A stretch of 64,000 nt of DNA from positions 620,001 to 684,000 of the forward strand of contig CAWJLE010000001.1 of assembly GCA_963843645.1 (NCBI GenBank), written 5' to 3'. The translations under genes and the position numbers were made by a program. The notes under the pieces are model-generated. The model had not been told where the DNA came from. It searched no databases and saw only the letters and a program-made list of their open reading frames with translations. Each line of letters begins with the position of its first letter. Within the stretch, counting starts at the first letter, position 1. This DNA is from CAWJLE01 sp963843645. GTDB taxonomy: Bacteria; Chloroflexota; Anaerolineae; DAOTYC01. Positions 51,514-60,744 of the stretch are shown one piece after another.

Positions 51514-52889
51514 CTAAGAAACAAGAGGTACGTCGATCGGTACCACGCGCATACCCACGGCGCTGGCCTTGCGTTCTAAGTTGCGAATGGTGCGGGCCCG
51601 GTGTTTGCGGTCGTAGTCGTCTGGGCCCGGATCCTCGTAGGGCACGTGATCCTTGAGCAGTTTGTAAAAGATGCGGGCCAATTTGTGGGCCGTGGCAGTG
51701 ATGGCTTCGGCGGCACCAACGCGGGCGCGCCAGCGGCGGTAACAGGCCCCGATCGACGACTGGCTGCGGCTCACACTCTGCGCGGCCAGGCGGAAGGCCT
51801 GATTGGCCCGGTTGTCGGTCTTCTTGGTGCCCGTATGGAGGACCTGGCCGGCCGATTTCTCCGGACACGGCGCCAGGCCGAGCCAGGACGTGAAGTGTTT
51901 GGCCGTCTCCCATTTGGTCAGGTCGACCCCCACTTCGGAGATGATCGTGTGGACGGTTAAGGCCCCCAGGCCATCAATGGCCGTCAGGTCCACGCCGGTC
52001 AGCTGATACAGGTGGCCCGACAGATCAAAGTGAGCTTGGTTTTTGCGCCGTTTGGTCGTTCGGGCCGCTGGGGGCGGGCAGTTGGCGCCCGGCGTGGCCG
52101 GTGGCAGTTGGGCGTACACGGCCTCCAGTTGCGCATCACACTCCTGCAGTTGGCCCTGGAAGAAATCGTATTGCGCCACAGCTTGCTGCAGGACGAACAC
52201 CTGCTCGGACTGGTAGGTGCCGGCCAGCGCCAGGGCGAACTCCGCCTCGCTCTTGGCACACTTCGGGTCACGCAACTGCGCCAAGCGGCCGGGCTCGTGC
52301 TCGCCCGCCAGGATGGCCCGGATGATGCGCTGCCCGGTCAGGCCCGTGATGTCCGACACGACCTCGCTCAGTTTGACGTTCATCACTTGCAACGCTTTCT
52401 GCATGTGCTGAATATGGCTCGCCTGCGACTTGATAAGGCTATCGCGCTGGCGCGCCAGGGTCCGCAACGCACAGATCTCGGCCGGTGGCTGAAACGAGGC
52501 CCGCAACAAGCCGTGACTGTGCAGTTGCTGCAACCACTCGCAATCCGATACATCCGACTTGCGCCCCGGCACGTTCTTGAGGTGGCGGGCATTGACCAGA
52601 TAGACATCGAAGCCACGCGCTTCCAGCATGTTGTAAACCGCGATCCAATACACGCCCGTCGATTCCATCGCCACGGTTTTGATCCCACATTGGGCCAGCC
52701 AATCGGCTAACTCATGCAGGCTGGCCGTATACGTGCGAAACACCCGAATCGGTGGTCGGTCCGGTCCCCCGGCACACAGGCGTAGATCTCGCTGGCGCCG
52801 ATATCTAGCCCGGCGGCATCGAGATTCAACTGTTCCAACACGGGGGCGGGCGCCACGCGGGGGCGACGACTTGGCTCTTCTGACTCATG
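51514..52889 (-). CDS. IS110-family DEDD recombinase (two frameshifts near the N terminus)
   Basis: The DEDD domain starts with LDIGASEIYACVPGDR (first Asp). It continues with MESTGVYWIAVYN (Glu) and GRKSDVSDCEWLQQL (two Asp), and then the coiled-coil region. The C-terminal Transposase_20 domain has TAIDGLGALTVHTIISEVG and an SAGQ motif, whose serine is the likely nucleophile. One extra base near 52845 and another near 52750 break the N terminus, which otherwise begins MSQKSQVV at 52889. The stop TAG is directly followed by a second TAG that ends in the AG/CT core. Confidence 0.88.
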
Positions 52890-52899
52890 GACTCACCTC

Positions 52900-53075
52900 T
52901 ACTCTGGGTTAAATATCTCGCTGCACAGAGTCCAGACCCGACTATCTCGTACGAACTCGGAATGCTACTAACCGGGGTCTATGCCACCAATCAATGAGTC
53001 ACTAATAGTCGGAACCAAGCTCAGAGACGGGCTCGTGCGCACCAATGAGGCGCCGGTCTTAACTGTCTGAACTCG
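52900..53075 (-). ncRNA. Candidate IS110 bridge RNA in the left end
   Basis: A TATAAT on the minus strand (53082-53087) would start transcription near 53075. The transcript would end near the recombinase start, about 175 bases later, which is the known bridge-RNA size. It contains TTAGTAGC (52964-52971), identical to the donor junction (right-end TTAGT, core AG, left-end C). It also contains TGCAGC (52920-52925), matching the complement of the left end. TCTGAG (53020-53025) matches the target just before and including the core. The right target guide is not clear. The structure was not folded. Confidence 0.45.
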
Positions 53076-53136
53076 CCCCCCATTATACACATACACCTCA
53101 CCGCCGGCGAGTCTGTTTCTTGCCCAATCAGTGGTC

Positions 53137-53153
53137 CGCCGCGGACCATATTG
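53137..53153 (-). repeat. Terminal palindrome in the IS110 left end
   Basis: The strongly paired TGGTCCGC / GCGGACCA lies about 10 bases inside the left end. It may help recombinase or bridge-RNA assembly. Confidence 0.4.
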
Positions 53154-53156
53154 CAG

Positions 53157-53204
53157 CTCAGAATGACGGTCCTCGCGGCCGGCGCCTCGCCCCAAATCAG
53201 GGAT
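53157..53204. repeat. Outer right arm of the interrupted hairpin
   Basis: This stretch is the reverse complement of 51376-51424 with a few differences, and it restores the hairpin after removal of the element at 51513-53158. Confidence 0.8.
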
Positions 53205-53225
53205 GCACCCCACACTCGCGATTCA

Positions 53226-53254
53226 TTGCGAAAACGAGTCAATAGGGGTATAAT
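53226..53254 (+). promoter_or_regulatory. Promoter for the membrane-protein/selA cluster
   Basis: TTGCGA (53226-53231) and TATAAT (53249-53254) are 17 bases apart. They lie 53 bases before the ATG at 53307. Confidence 0.6.
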
Positions 53255-53306
53255 CGTTTACCAGACGCCATTCACGTTCGGGTTAGCAGCTCAGGCGGAA
53301 ACGACG

Positions 53307-53681
53307 ATGCCACGGTGGGCAATCACGCTCCTGGTATTTCTGATAGCGATCGCAAGCTGGGCGGGTCTGGCCTACCTGGTCCTGAACTACGTCCCGGACT
53401 CCTGGACGCTCGGCCTGGCGCTGTTTCTGGTATTCGTAGGAGTGGGCGGCACGGCGATGCCGCCGGTTCATTTCCTGAACTACCGTTTCGCCCGACCGCT
53501 CGACGGCGGGAGCACCGTGCTTGAAAGGACGGCTGTCTATCGCCAGAGCGGCATGCTGGGGCTGCTGGCAGCGCTTTGCTGTTGGTTCCAGTTGATGCGC
53601 GTCCTGAATTGGATCATCGTCATGTTGTTGGTGGGCGTGATCGTGCTGATTGAAGTCGTGTGCCGATCGAGGACGGACTAG
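53307..53681 (+). CDS. Small membrane protein of unknown function
   Basis: This 124-residue protein has four hydrophobic segments, beginning MPRWAITLLVFLIAIASWAG. A polar loop (VHFLNYRFARPLDGGSTVLE) lies between the second and third segments. No family motif is recognised. The stop lies six bases before the selA ATG and a good promoter sits upstream, so it leads the selA cluster. Confidence 0.7.
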   Translation: MPRWAITLLVFLIAIASWAGLAYLVLNYVPDSWTLGLALFLVFVGVGGTAMPPVHFLNYRFARPLDGGSTVLERTAVYRQSGMLGLLAALCCWFQLMRVLNWIIVMLLVGVIVLIEVVCRSRTD

Positions 53682-53687
53682 CCGGGG

Positions 53688-55086
53688 ATGACCGACCGGA
53701 TGATGGCCGAAGAGCTGCGAAAGCTGCCCAGCGTGGATCGTTTGCTGCAACTCGAAGCCGTGGAGAGCTTGATCGTGGAATCGGGCCGGGAGCGGGTTGT
53801 CGAGGCGATCCGATCCGTCCTGGACCGGGAACGCGCACACATCACCTCCGGGGCGACCTGCTCGTCGCCGGAAGCACTGGCCGACCACGTCACTGAAGTG
53901 CTGCACGGCTGGCTCAGCCCCTCACTGCGGCCGGTCATCAACGCGACGGGTGTCGTCATCCACACCAACCTGGGGCGTGCGCCCTTGAGCGAGGCCGCAC
54001 GACAGGCCATGGCCGCGGCGGGCGCGGGATACAGCAACCTGGAATACGATCTGGCAGAGGGGCATCGCGGTTCTCGCTACGCCCACGCCGAAGCGCTTCT
54101 GCAGCAGCTGACCGGCGCGGAAGCCGCTCTGGTCGTGAACAACAACGCCGGCGCCACCCTCCTGATCCTGTCCGCGCTCGCCCACGAGCGGGAGGTCGTG
54201 ATCTCCCGCGGGCAGCTCGTGGAGATCGGCGGCGGATTTCGCATTCCCGACGTGATGCGCCAAAGCGGGGCGCGGCTGGTGGAGGTCGGTACGACGAACC
54301 GCACTCACCCGGCCGATTACGAGGCAGCAGTCACAGCCGAGACCGCCGCGCTGATGCGCGTTCACCACAGCAACTTTCAAGATGCTCGGCTTCACCCTGG
54401 ACGTCACACTGCCCGAGATGGTGGAAATCGGACGGCGGCGCGGCGTGTTCGTCTTCGACGACCTGGGCAGCGGCACCTTGCTCGATACCACGAGCGTGGG
54501 TCTGGAGCACGAGCCAACGATCCAGGAAAGCGTCAAAGGCGGTGCAGACGTGGTCTCGTTCAGCGGCGACAAGCTGCTAGGTGGGCCGCAGGCGGGAATC
54601 ATCGTCGGCCGGGCCGCTCTCTTGAACGAGATTCGGCGGCACCCGCTGACCCGCGCGCTGCGCGTGGACAAGGTGACGCTTGCCGGCCTCCAGGCGACGC
54701 TGCGTCCCTACCTGGAGGGCCGGGCCCGACCGAAGTGCCGGTGTGGCGCATGATGAGCCTGACGCCCGCCGAGCTGGCCGTCCGCGCCGAGCGGTGGCGG
54801 GCGGCTTTGGCTGCGCAAACCGGACGCGACGCGTCGAGGTCATTTCGGGACGATCGGCGATCGGCGGGGGCAGCCTGCCCGGCGAGACGTTGCCGACCGC
54901 GCTGCTGGCGCTGGCGGTTCCGTCCGCGGAAGCGCTGAGCCGGCGGCTGCGCAATCCGGAGGGCGCCGCCTGCCGGTCGTCGGGCGCATCGAAAACGACC
55001 GGTTCCTGTTGGACCCGCGCACGGTCCTGCCGGACGAGGACGACGAATTGCTGCACGCGCTGTCCGCGGCGCTGGCCGCAGGCTGA
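53688..55086 (+). CDS. selA: L-seryl-tRNA(Sec) selenium transferase (about four frameshifts)
   Basis: SelA converts seryl-tRNA(Sec) to selenocysteyl-tRNA(Sec) in the cytosol, using selenophosphate and PLP. The N-terminal domain starts ELRKLPSVDRLL. The core has INATGVVIHTNLGRAPLS, VNNNAGATLLIL and FSGDKLLGGPQAGII, whose lysine would hold PLP. Single-base changes near 54378 (an extra T in TTT), 54722, 54830 and 54965 break the frame. The pieces sum to about 466 residues, the normal length. No selB, selC or selD was seen in the window, so whether the organism decodes selenocysteine is not shown here. Confidence 0.85.
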
Positions 55087-55143
55087 GCCTCATCTCGATC
55101 GATTTCGAGGGTTGAAGAAGAGCTGAAAGAGAGTGAACATCCC

Positions 55144-56303
55144 ATGAGCCGTATCCTGGGAATTGAGACTTCCTGTGATGAGACGGCCGCCGCGGTTGAT
55201 CGAGGACGGCCGGATCATCGTGCTCCAATATCGTCGCGTCCCAAATGGAGCTGCACCGCCAGTACGGCGGAGTGTTTCCGGAAATGGCGTCGCGTCAGCA
55301 CATCCTGAGCATCGTGCCGGTGATCAATCAGGCGATGAGCGCCGCCGGCAGCGGAGTGGTCCGACCTTTCGGCGGTGGCGGTGACGCACGGTCCGGGCCT
55401 GGCGGGCGCGCTGTTGGTCGGCGTGAACGCGGCCAAGGGCCTGGCGCTCGGCCGCAAGCTGCCGCTGATCGGCATCAATCACCTGGAAGGCCACGTGTAT
55501 GCGAACTGGCTGATCCCGACCAACGGCGTTGCCCAGGAGATCGAGTTCCCGCTGGTGTGCCTGATCGTTTCCGGCGGGCACAGCGAGATCGTGCTGATGA
55601 CCGATCATGGCCAATATCGCCGCCTCGGCGGCACGATCGACGACGCGGCCGGCGAGGCGTTCGACAAGGTGGCGCGCATCCTGGGGCTGGGATATCCGGG
55701 TGGGCCGGCCATTCAGGAGACCGCTCGCGCGGGCAAGGCCACGGCCTTCAAGCTTCCGCGCGCCTGGCTGCGGCGACAGCTACGACTTCAGCTTCTCCGG
55801 CCTGAAGACGGCTGTGCTGCGCATCGTCGAGAAATACGAGGACAAGATCCTGCCGATGCCGACGCGTGACAAGCGCGCCCGGCGGCTCACGCTCGCAGGA
55901 ACCGCTGGCTCTGAGCGGCTCGCTGTCGGTGCCTAACCTGGCGGCCAGCTTTCAGGAAGCGGTCGTCGACGTCCTGGCCGAGAAAACCGTCCGCGCCGCC
56001 GTCGAGTACAAAGCGAAGCAGATCATGCTGTCCGGAGGAGTGGCGGCCAATGCGGCGCTGCGCGAGACGGTGAAGAGCCGGGCCGACGTGCCGGTGCTGT
56101 GTCCCCCGCCGTCGCTGTGCAGCGACAACGCGGCGATGATCGCCGCGGCGGCGCACTGGCACTGGCTGCGCGGCGAGACCTCCGGCTGGGACCTGGACGT
56201 CGTGCCCAACTTGAGATTGACGCAGGTCGAACCCGCGCTGGTTGAGGCGCCCAGGCTAGAGTCCCATGCGCATCAGGGTTCGCGCCTTCGGCACCGTGCG
56301 TGA
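55144..56303 (+). CDS. tsaD: tRNA threonylcarbamoyladenosine biosynthesis protein TsaD (several frameshifts)
   Basis: TsaD is the catalytic subunit that makes threonylcarbamoyl-adenosine at position 37 of tRNAs reading ANN codons. The start MSRILGIETSCDETAAAV is followed by the metal-binding HLEGHVYAN motif, LIVSGGHSEIVLM and MLSGGVAANAALRE. Breaks lie near 55195, 55222, 55370, 55770 and 55870; for example, an extra C near 55222 interrupts SNIVASQMELHRQYGGVFPE. The family should end near the conserved NLRLTQ (about 56220). The in-frame stop at 56303 overlaps the next gene, so the true end may be a little earlier. It lies 57 bases after selA. Confidence 0.85.
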
Positions 56304-56531
56304 CTTTGTTGGGTAAAGCCCAATTCGATCTGGAAGTCCCCGCGGGGACGACCGTTCTGGACGCCGTGACGCAGATCGCGGACGCGGCCGGACCGACCGC
56401 GCGCCGGCTGATCCTGTCTCCGGATCTCCGGCGCATCCAGGGTCATCGTTCGGGTGGACGACGAAACCGCCGGTCCGGATACGCCGCTCCACGAGGGCGC
56501 CGAAATGAGGTTGATGCACGGCCAGCACTGA
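56268..56531 (+). CDS. MoaD/ThiS-like protein 1 (frameshifted, no C-terminal GG)
   Basis: After joining two frames the protein reads MRIRVRAFGTVRDFVG, then FDLEVPAGTTVLDAVTQI and a C-terminal ...EMRLMHGQH. This has the beta-grasp pattern of MoaD/ThiS sulfur carriers. Functional sulfur carriers end in GG, which is missing in any frame here. It is about 87 residues and closely resembles the next gene, so the two are a tandem duplication. Frameshifts near 56320 and 56440 may be sequence errors. Its start lies inside the end of tsaD. Confidence 0.6.
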
Positions 56532-56573
56532 CCGTTTGGCTCATGTCAGCAGTTTGCGAAGGGGAGTGTCGAA

Positions 56574-56846
56574 ATGCAGATTACCGTTGAGTCCTTTGGT
56601 ATCGTCCGATCCGTTCTGGGTGAGAGGAAGCAGCAGGTCGAGCTGAACGACGGCGCCACGGTCCGCGACGCGGTCGAGAAGCTGCTGGAAAAGGGCGGCG
56701 CTCGCGCCCGAAGATTGATCGTATCGCCGGACGGGAAGAGCCTGAAGGTGCTGGTCATGGTCAGCGGCCAATCAGTCGTTCAGGATGCCGTCCTCCAGGA
56801 CGGGGCCGAGATCAGCCTGATGCTGACCATCGGCGGCGGCGCCTAA
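56574..56846 (+). CDS. MoaD/ThiS-like protein 2 (ends GGGA)
   Basis: This intact 90-residue beta-grasp protein begins MQITVESFGIVRSVLG and has VELNDGATVRDAVEKLL. Its end is EISLMLTIGGGA, so one residue follows the expected terminal di-glycine. GGGGAG lies about 8 bases before the ATG at 56574. MoaD-like genes often accompany aldehyde:ferredoxin oxidoreductase (tungsten) systems. No such oxidoreductase lies in this window, so the link is inference only. Confidence 0.75.
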   Translation: MQITVESFGIVRSVLGERKQQVELNDGATVRDAVEKLLEKGGARARRLIVSPDGKSLKVLVMVSGQSVVQDAVLQDGAEISLMLTIGGGA

Positions 56847-56937
56847 CGGTCCGCAGCACATTGCGTACGATCATGCGGCAGCTCATCTGCGAGCCTGCCA
56901 ATGTGGATTCTTCTAGCCTACTTGGAGGTACTGGATC

Positions 56938-58127
56938 ATGCAAGAGTTCTATTGTCCACCCAAGATCGTCACCGGTGACGGCTGCGCCGCGTCCCTGGGC
57001 GCCGAAGCGGTGGCGCTTGGGCGCCAAGCGCGCAGTTGTCGTCACCGACAAGGTCCTTCGGGAGAAGACCGATGCCGTCACCAACGCGCTGGCTTCACTG
57101 AAGGCAGCCGGTGTGGAGGCAGACGTCTTCGATGGCGTCGAGCCGGATCCGCTCGTAGCGACGGCGAAGCGCGAGCGCTGAGTTCGCGCGCAGAGTTCGG
57201 CCCGAACCTGGTCGTGGGCCTGGGCGGCGGCAGCCCCCTCGACATCGCCAAGGCGACAGCCGCGATTCTGGCCAACGAGATCCCGCTGGAGAGCATGTGG
57301 GGCGTGAACAACGTTCCGCAGCGGGCGCTTCCGCTGATCCTGATGTCGACCACTGCCGGCACGGGCAGCGAAGTGACGCCCAACTGCATCCTGACAGACG
57401 TGAAGGCTGACGGCAGCCACAAGAAAGCCGGCATCGTGAGCCCGTACATCCTGGCACGCACGGCCATCGTGGACCCGCTGCTGACGCTGACCGCGCCTCC
57501 GGGCGTGACCGCCTCGACGGGTATGGACGCTCTGACCCACGCCATCGAGACGTACGTCTCCGTGAACTCACAGCCGCTGACCATGCCGTTGGCGCTGGAG
57601 GCGATCCGCTTGATCGGGAAGTACCTTCGCCGGGCCGTCGCCAACGGGAGCGACGTGGAAGCGCGGCGCAACATGGCCAACGCCAGCATGATGGCCGGCC
57701 TGGCCTTCGCGAACGGCCAGCTGGGCGCCGTGCACGCTATTGCCATGGCGATGGGCGGGCAGTTCGGCGTGGCGCATGGCATCGCCAATGCCTTGATGCT
57801 GCCGTACGTGATGGAATTCAACGAAATGGCTGCCACGGCGAAGTTCGCGCGGATCGCCCAGGCGCTGGGTGAGCCGATCGACGGCCTGTCCGAGCGGGAC
57901 GCCGCCCACCTGGCCGCCGAGGCTGTGCATCAGCTGATCGCCGACATCGGGCTGCCCGAGCACCCTGGCCGACGTCAACATCTCGGCAGAAGGCATCTCC
58001 CGCTTTGGCCGAGGAGTCTTTCGGCAATCAGCGCCTGCTCGAAGAACAACCCGCGCTTCGCGACTTTCAAGGACATCGACCGGCATCACTGGAGCGCGCC
58101 CTCGACGACGGATGCGATTGCTGCTAG
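56938..58127 (+). CDS. Iron-containing alcohol dehydrogenase 1 (about four frameshifts)
   Basis: This paralogue of the following intact gene begins MQEFYCPPKIVTGDG. It has the nucleotide-binding GGGSPLDIAKATAAIL, and the metal site MDALTHAIE with later histidines (VHAIAMAMGGQFGVAHG). Breaks near 57016, 57172, 57960 and 58095 disturb the frame. The remaining segments are conserved, and the total of about 396 residues matches the family. I end it at the TAG at 58125-58127, which restores a plausible tail. It lies 91 bases after the MoaD-like gene and 63 before its twin. Confidence 0.75.
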
Positions 58128-58190
58128 AGTTGGTTACTGGCGACCAGGCTCAACCCACTAGTTGAACGCACTGAATGGGAGGTGTGGGGT

Positions 58191-59354
58191 ATGCAGGAGT
58201 TTGTGAGTCCACCCAAGATCATCACTGGCGACGGCTGTTCGTTTGTGTTGGGCCGGGAAGCGGCGGCGCTGGGCGCGAAGCGTGTAGCCATCATCACCGA
58301 CAAGGTCCTTCGCGAAAAGACGGACACCATTACGCAGGCCCTGGCCTCGCTGTCAGCCGACGGCCTGGAAGCCGAGGTATTCGACGAGGCAGAGCCGGAC
58401 CCACTCATCACCACCGCTCACCGCTGTGCCGAATTCGTGCGGAACGCCGGGGCCAACATCATCATCGGCATCGGCGGCGGCAGCGCGATGGATACCGCGA
58501 AGGCGGCCGCGACCATCCTGGGCAACGAAGCGCCCCTGGACCAGATGTTCGGCCTCTACAAGGTGCCGAAGCCGGCAATGCCGATGATCCTGATGCCAAC
58601 CACCGGCGGGACGGGCAGCGAGGTGTCGACCAGCTGCGTCCTGACGGATCTGGTCCCAGGCACCGGCGAGCACATGAAGAAGTCGATCGTCAGCTCGCAG
58701 GTGCTGGCCCGCGTCGCCATCGTCGACCCGACGCTGACTCTGTCGGCGCCGCCGATGCTCACCGCGGCGACCGGCATGGACGCCCTGACGCATGCCATCG
58801 AGACCTATGTCTCGCGGAACGCGATGCCCTTGACCGAGGCCCTGGCGCTGGACGCGGTGGGAATCATCGGCCGATATCTGCGGCGAGCCGTCGCCAACGG
58901 CAGCGACCTGGAGGCCCGGCGCAACATGTCCAATGCGGCGATGATGGCCGGCCTGGCATTCTCGAACAGCCACCTGGGCATCGTCCACGCGCTGGCTCTG
59001 CCGATGGGCAGCCATTTCGGCACGCCGCACGGCGTCGCCAACGGCATGATGCTCCCATACGTCATGGAATTCAACGAGATGGCGGTGACCGAGAAGTTCG
59101 CTCGAATCGCGCGTGCCCTGGGGGAGCCGGTGGAGGGTCTATCGGAGCGCGACGCGGCGCACCTGGCGACGCTGTCCGTCCATCAGCTCATGGAGGACCT
59201 GGGCCTGCCGCGGCGGCTGAGCGAGCTAAAAATCCCAAGCGACGCCATCCCGACGCTCGCCGGGGATGCGTTCAACAACTTGCGGCTGCGCGGCTTCAAT
59301 CCGCGCGCCACGACACTCAAGGACTTCACGACCATTCTGGAGCGGGCCGCGTAG
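58191..59354 (+). CDS. Iron-containing alcohol dehydrogenase 2
   Basis: This intact 387-residue dehydrogenase reduces or oxidises alcohols and aldehydes with NAD(P)H and an Fe2+ centre. The N-terminal nucleotide-binding domain has IGIGGGSAMDTAKAAATIL and TTGGTGSEV. The metal ligands should be the D and H of MDALTHAIE and the two H of VHALALPMGSHFGTPHG. GGAGG lies 8 bases before the ATG at 58191, which I prefer to a start 9 bases upstream. It is a tandem paralogue of the preceding gene. The substrate is unknown. Confidence 0.9.
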   Translation: MQEFVSPPKIITGDGCSFVLGREAAALGAKRVAIITDKVLREKTDTITQALASLSADGLEAEVFDEAEPDPLITTAHRCAEFVRNAGANIIIGIGGGSAMDTAKAAATILGNEAPLDQMFGLYKVPKPAMPMILMPTTGGTGSEVSTSCVLTDLVPGTGEHMKKSIVSSQVLARVAIVDPTLTLSAPPMLTAATGMDALTHAIETYVSRNAMPLTEALALDAVGIIGRYLRRAVANGSDLEARRNMSNAAMMAGLAFSNSHLGIVHALALPMGSHFGTPHGVANGMMLPYVMEFNEMAVTEKFARIARALGEPVEGLSERDAAHLATLSVHQLMEDLGLPRRLSELKIPSDAIPTLAGDAFNNLRLRGFNPRATTLKDFTTILERAA

Positions 59355-59414
59355 ATCTTAATATGAGACTTCCGAAGTTTTAAAGCCTCGGAGCAGTGAT
59401 TCTGTTCAATCATC

Positions 59415-59450
59415 GGACTTCCGAAGTCTTGGAGACTTCGGAAGTCTTTT
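59415..59450. terminator. Terminator hairpin of the GACTTCCGAAGTC family
   Basis: GACTTCCGAAGTC (59415-59427) and its reverse complement (59433-59445) form a perfect 13-base stem with a TTGGA loop and a T5 run. It lies between convergent genes. A further half-site lies at 59367-59380. Confidence 0.7.
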
Positions 59451-59458
59451 TGTCCTCT

Positions 59459-60592
59459 TCAGAGCGGCAGGTCGTACAGGCGGTAGGTCTTGTAGATCGA
59501 GCCGCCCAGACTCTCGATGATGCGCCGCATCATGGTATTGCTCTCCAGAATCCACGACATCTCGCACAAGGTGATGCCCTTGGCGATGGCGGCCCGGGCG
59601 GTTTCCGTGTAGAGCGCAGAATCGAGGCCCAGGCTGCGGTATTCCGGCAATACGCCCATAATGAACACGCGCATCGCCGTGATCCTGCGCACGTAATACA
59701 GCATCTTCGCCCAACCGAACGGGAACAGGCGCCCGCTCATGTGCAGTAAGGGCTGGTTGAGGTCCGGCAGGGTCAGCGACAACCCTACCGGTTTGCCATC
59801 CTTCTCCACGAAGTAGATCAGGTCCGGGTCCAGGAACGGCTTGAGGCCTTTGGCCATGTGGTAGAACTCGTCGCGCGTCATGGGCACAGCGCCCCAATTC
59901 TTCGCCCACGCGGTGTTGTACACCACCCCGGCACGCTCGATCTCAGCGTCGAAATCCTTCAAGTTGCCCTTGCGGATCGTGACCCCGGCGCGAGTCCGCG
60001 CCTTTTCGGCCACGCGCACCAGCTTTTCGGGAAAGGCTTTGCCCTCGACGTACTGCGTGAAATCGATCGCGTAGGCGTACAGGTCCATGGTCTTCTCGAA
60101 GCCGTAGCGGTCCACCAGTCCCTCGTAATAGCGCGGGTTATACGTCATCATCACGACCGGCGCCGAGTCGAAGCCGTCGATGAGCAGGCCACACTCATCG
60201 TTGACGGACATGTTCATCGGACCGCGGATCGTATCCATGCCCTGACCCTTCACCCAATCGCGCGCGGCTGTGAACAACTTCTCCGCGACCGAGTCGTCGT
60301 CGATCGTCTCGAACATGCCCCAGAAGCCGACTCGATCCTCGTGCACCCGGTTGTGCTCGTGATTGATGATGCCCGCGATCGTGCCCACCACCTCGCCGCC
60401 TCTCTCAACCAGGAAGAATTCAGCTTCGGCATGTTTGAAGAAGGGATTCTTCTTGCGGTCTACGAACACTTTGCGCTCGCGGATCAACGGGGGAACCCAA
60501 TAGGGGCTGTCCTGGTACAACTTGAACGGAAACATGATGAATTTGTCGAGGTCCTGTTTGGTTTCAGCCACCCGCAATTGAACCTGGGCCAT
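59459..60592 (-). CDS. GNAT-fold N-acetyltransferase-like protein, YghO/DUF3422-unlike large form
   Basis: This protein of about 377 residues has a split GNAT pattern. The N-terminal half has FIMFPFKLYQDSPYWVPPL, then DTIRGPMNMSVNDECGLLID and VMMTYNPRYYEGL. The C-terminal half has VFIMGVLPEYRSLGLDSALY, the GNAT acetyl-CoA-binding helix region. The FPFKLYxxxPYWVPPL opening is shared with a family of uncharacterised large GNAT proteins. I use the ATG at 60592 and not longer in-frame starts, because the protein opening MAQVQLRVAETKQDLDKF matches the family. The substrate is unknown. Confidence 0.75.
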   Translation of the reverse strand: MAQVQLRVAETKQDLDKFIMFPFKLYQDSPYWVPPLIRERKVFVDRKKNPFFKHAEAEFFLVERGGEVVGTIAGIINHEHNRVHEDRVGFWGMFETIDDDSVAEKLFTAARDWVKGQGMDTIRGPMNMSVNDECGLLIDGFDSAPVVMMTYNPRYYEGLVDRYGFEKTMDLYAYAIDFTQYVEGKAFPEKLVRVAEKARTRAGVTIRKGNLKDFDAEIERAGVVYNTAWAKNWGAVPMTRDEFYHMAKGLKPFLDPDLIYFVEKDGKPVGLSLTLPDLNQPLLHMSGRLFPFGWAKMLYYVRRITAMRVFIMGVLPEYRSLGLDSALYTETARAAIAKGITLCEMSWILESNTMMRRIIESLGGSIYKTYRLYDLPL

Positions 60593-60699
60593 ACAGTTGT
60601 TTGCCCTTCTACATTCCAACTGATGTGAGATTCTGAGAGGTGCGGGTTCCGCTGCTCGACGACCGGACCCGTGAGCCATGCACGCACATGGAATGTCAG

Positions 60700-60728
60700 A
60701 TTATAGTCCAACGCCGGATTTCCGTCAA
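60700..60728 (-). promoter_or_regulatory. Promoter for the 60592 gene
   Basis: On the minus strand TTGACG (60723-60728) and a perfect TATAAT (60700-60705) are 17 bases apart. The leader is about 100 bases. Confidence 0.65.
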
Positions 60729-60744
60729 AGGAGTTGGCGCCGTT

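Larger units (their letters stand above)
51513..53158 (-). mobile_element. IS110-family insertion element (1646 bp, CT core)
   Basis: The element interrupts a hairpin repeat, so its ends are visible. One side joins GACGCTCCT (ending 51512) and the other joins CAGAATGACGG (from 53159), with a CT dinucleotide at each junction. The uninterrupted sequence would be GACGCTCCTCAGAATGAC. The left end carries a long non-coding stretch upstream of the recombinase, and the right end is only a few bases after its stop. This arrangement fits the IS110 subgroup with an upstream bridge RNA. No inverted terminal repeats are needed for this family. Confidence 0.85.

Noticed and set aside
52968..53242. Short open frames on the minus strand in the IS110 left end
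   Set aside because: They overlap the putative bridge-RNA region and the hairpin arm, and have no ribosome site or recognisable protein features.
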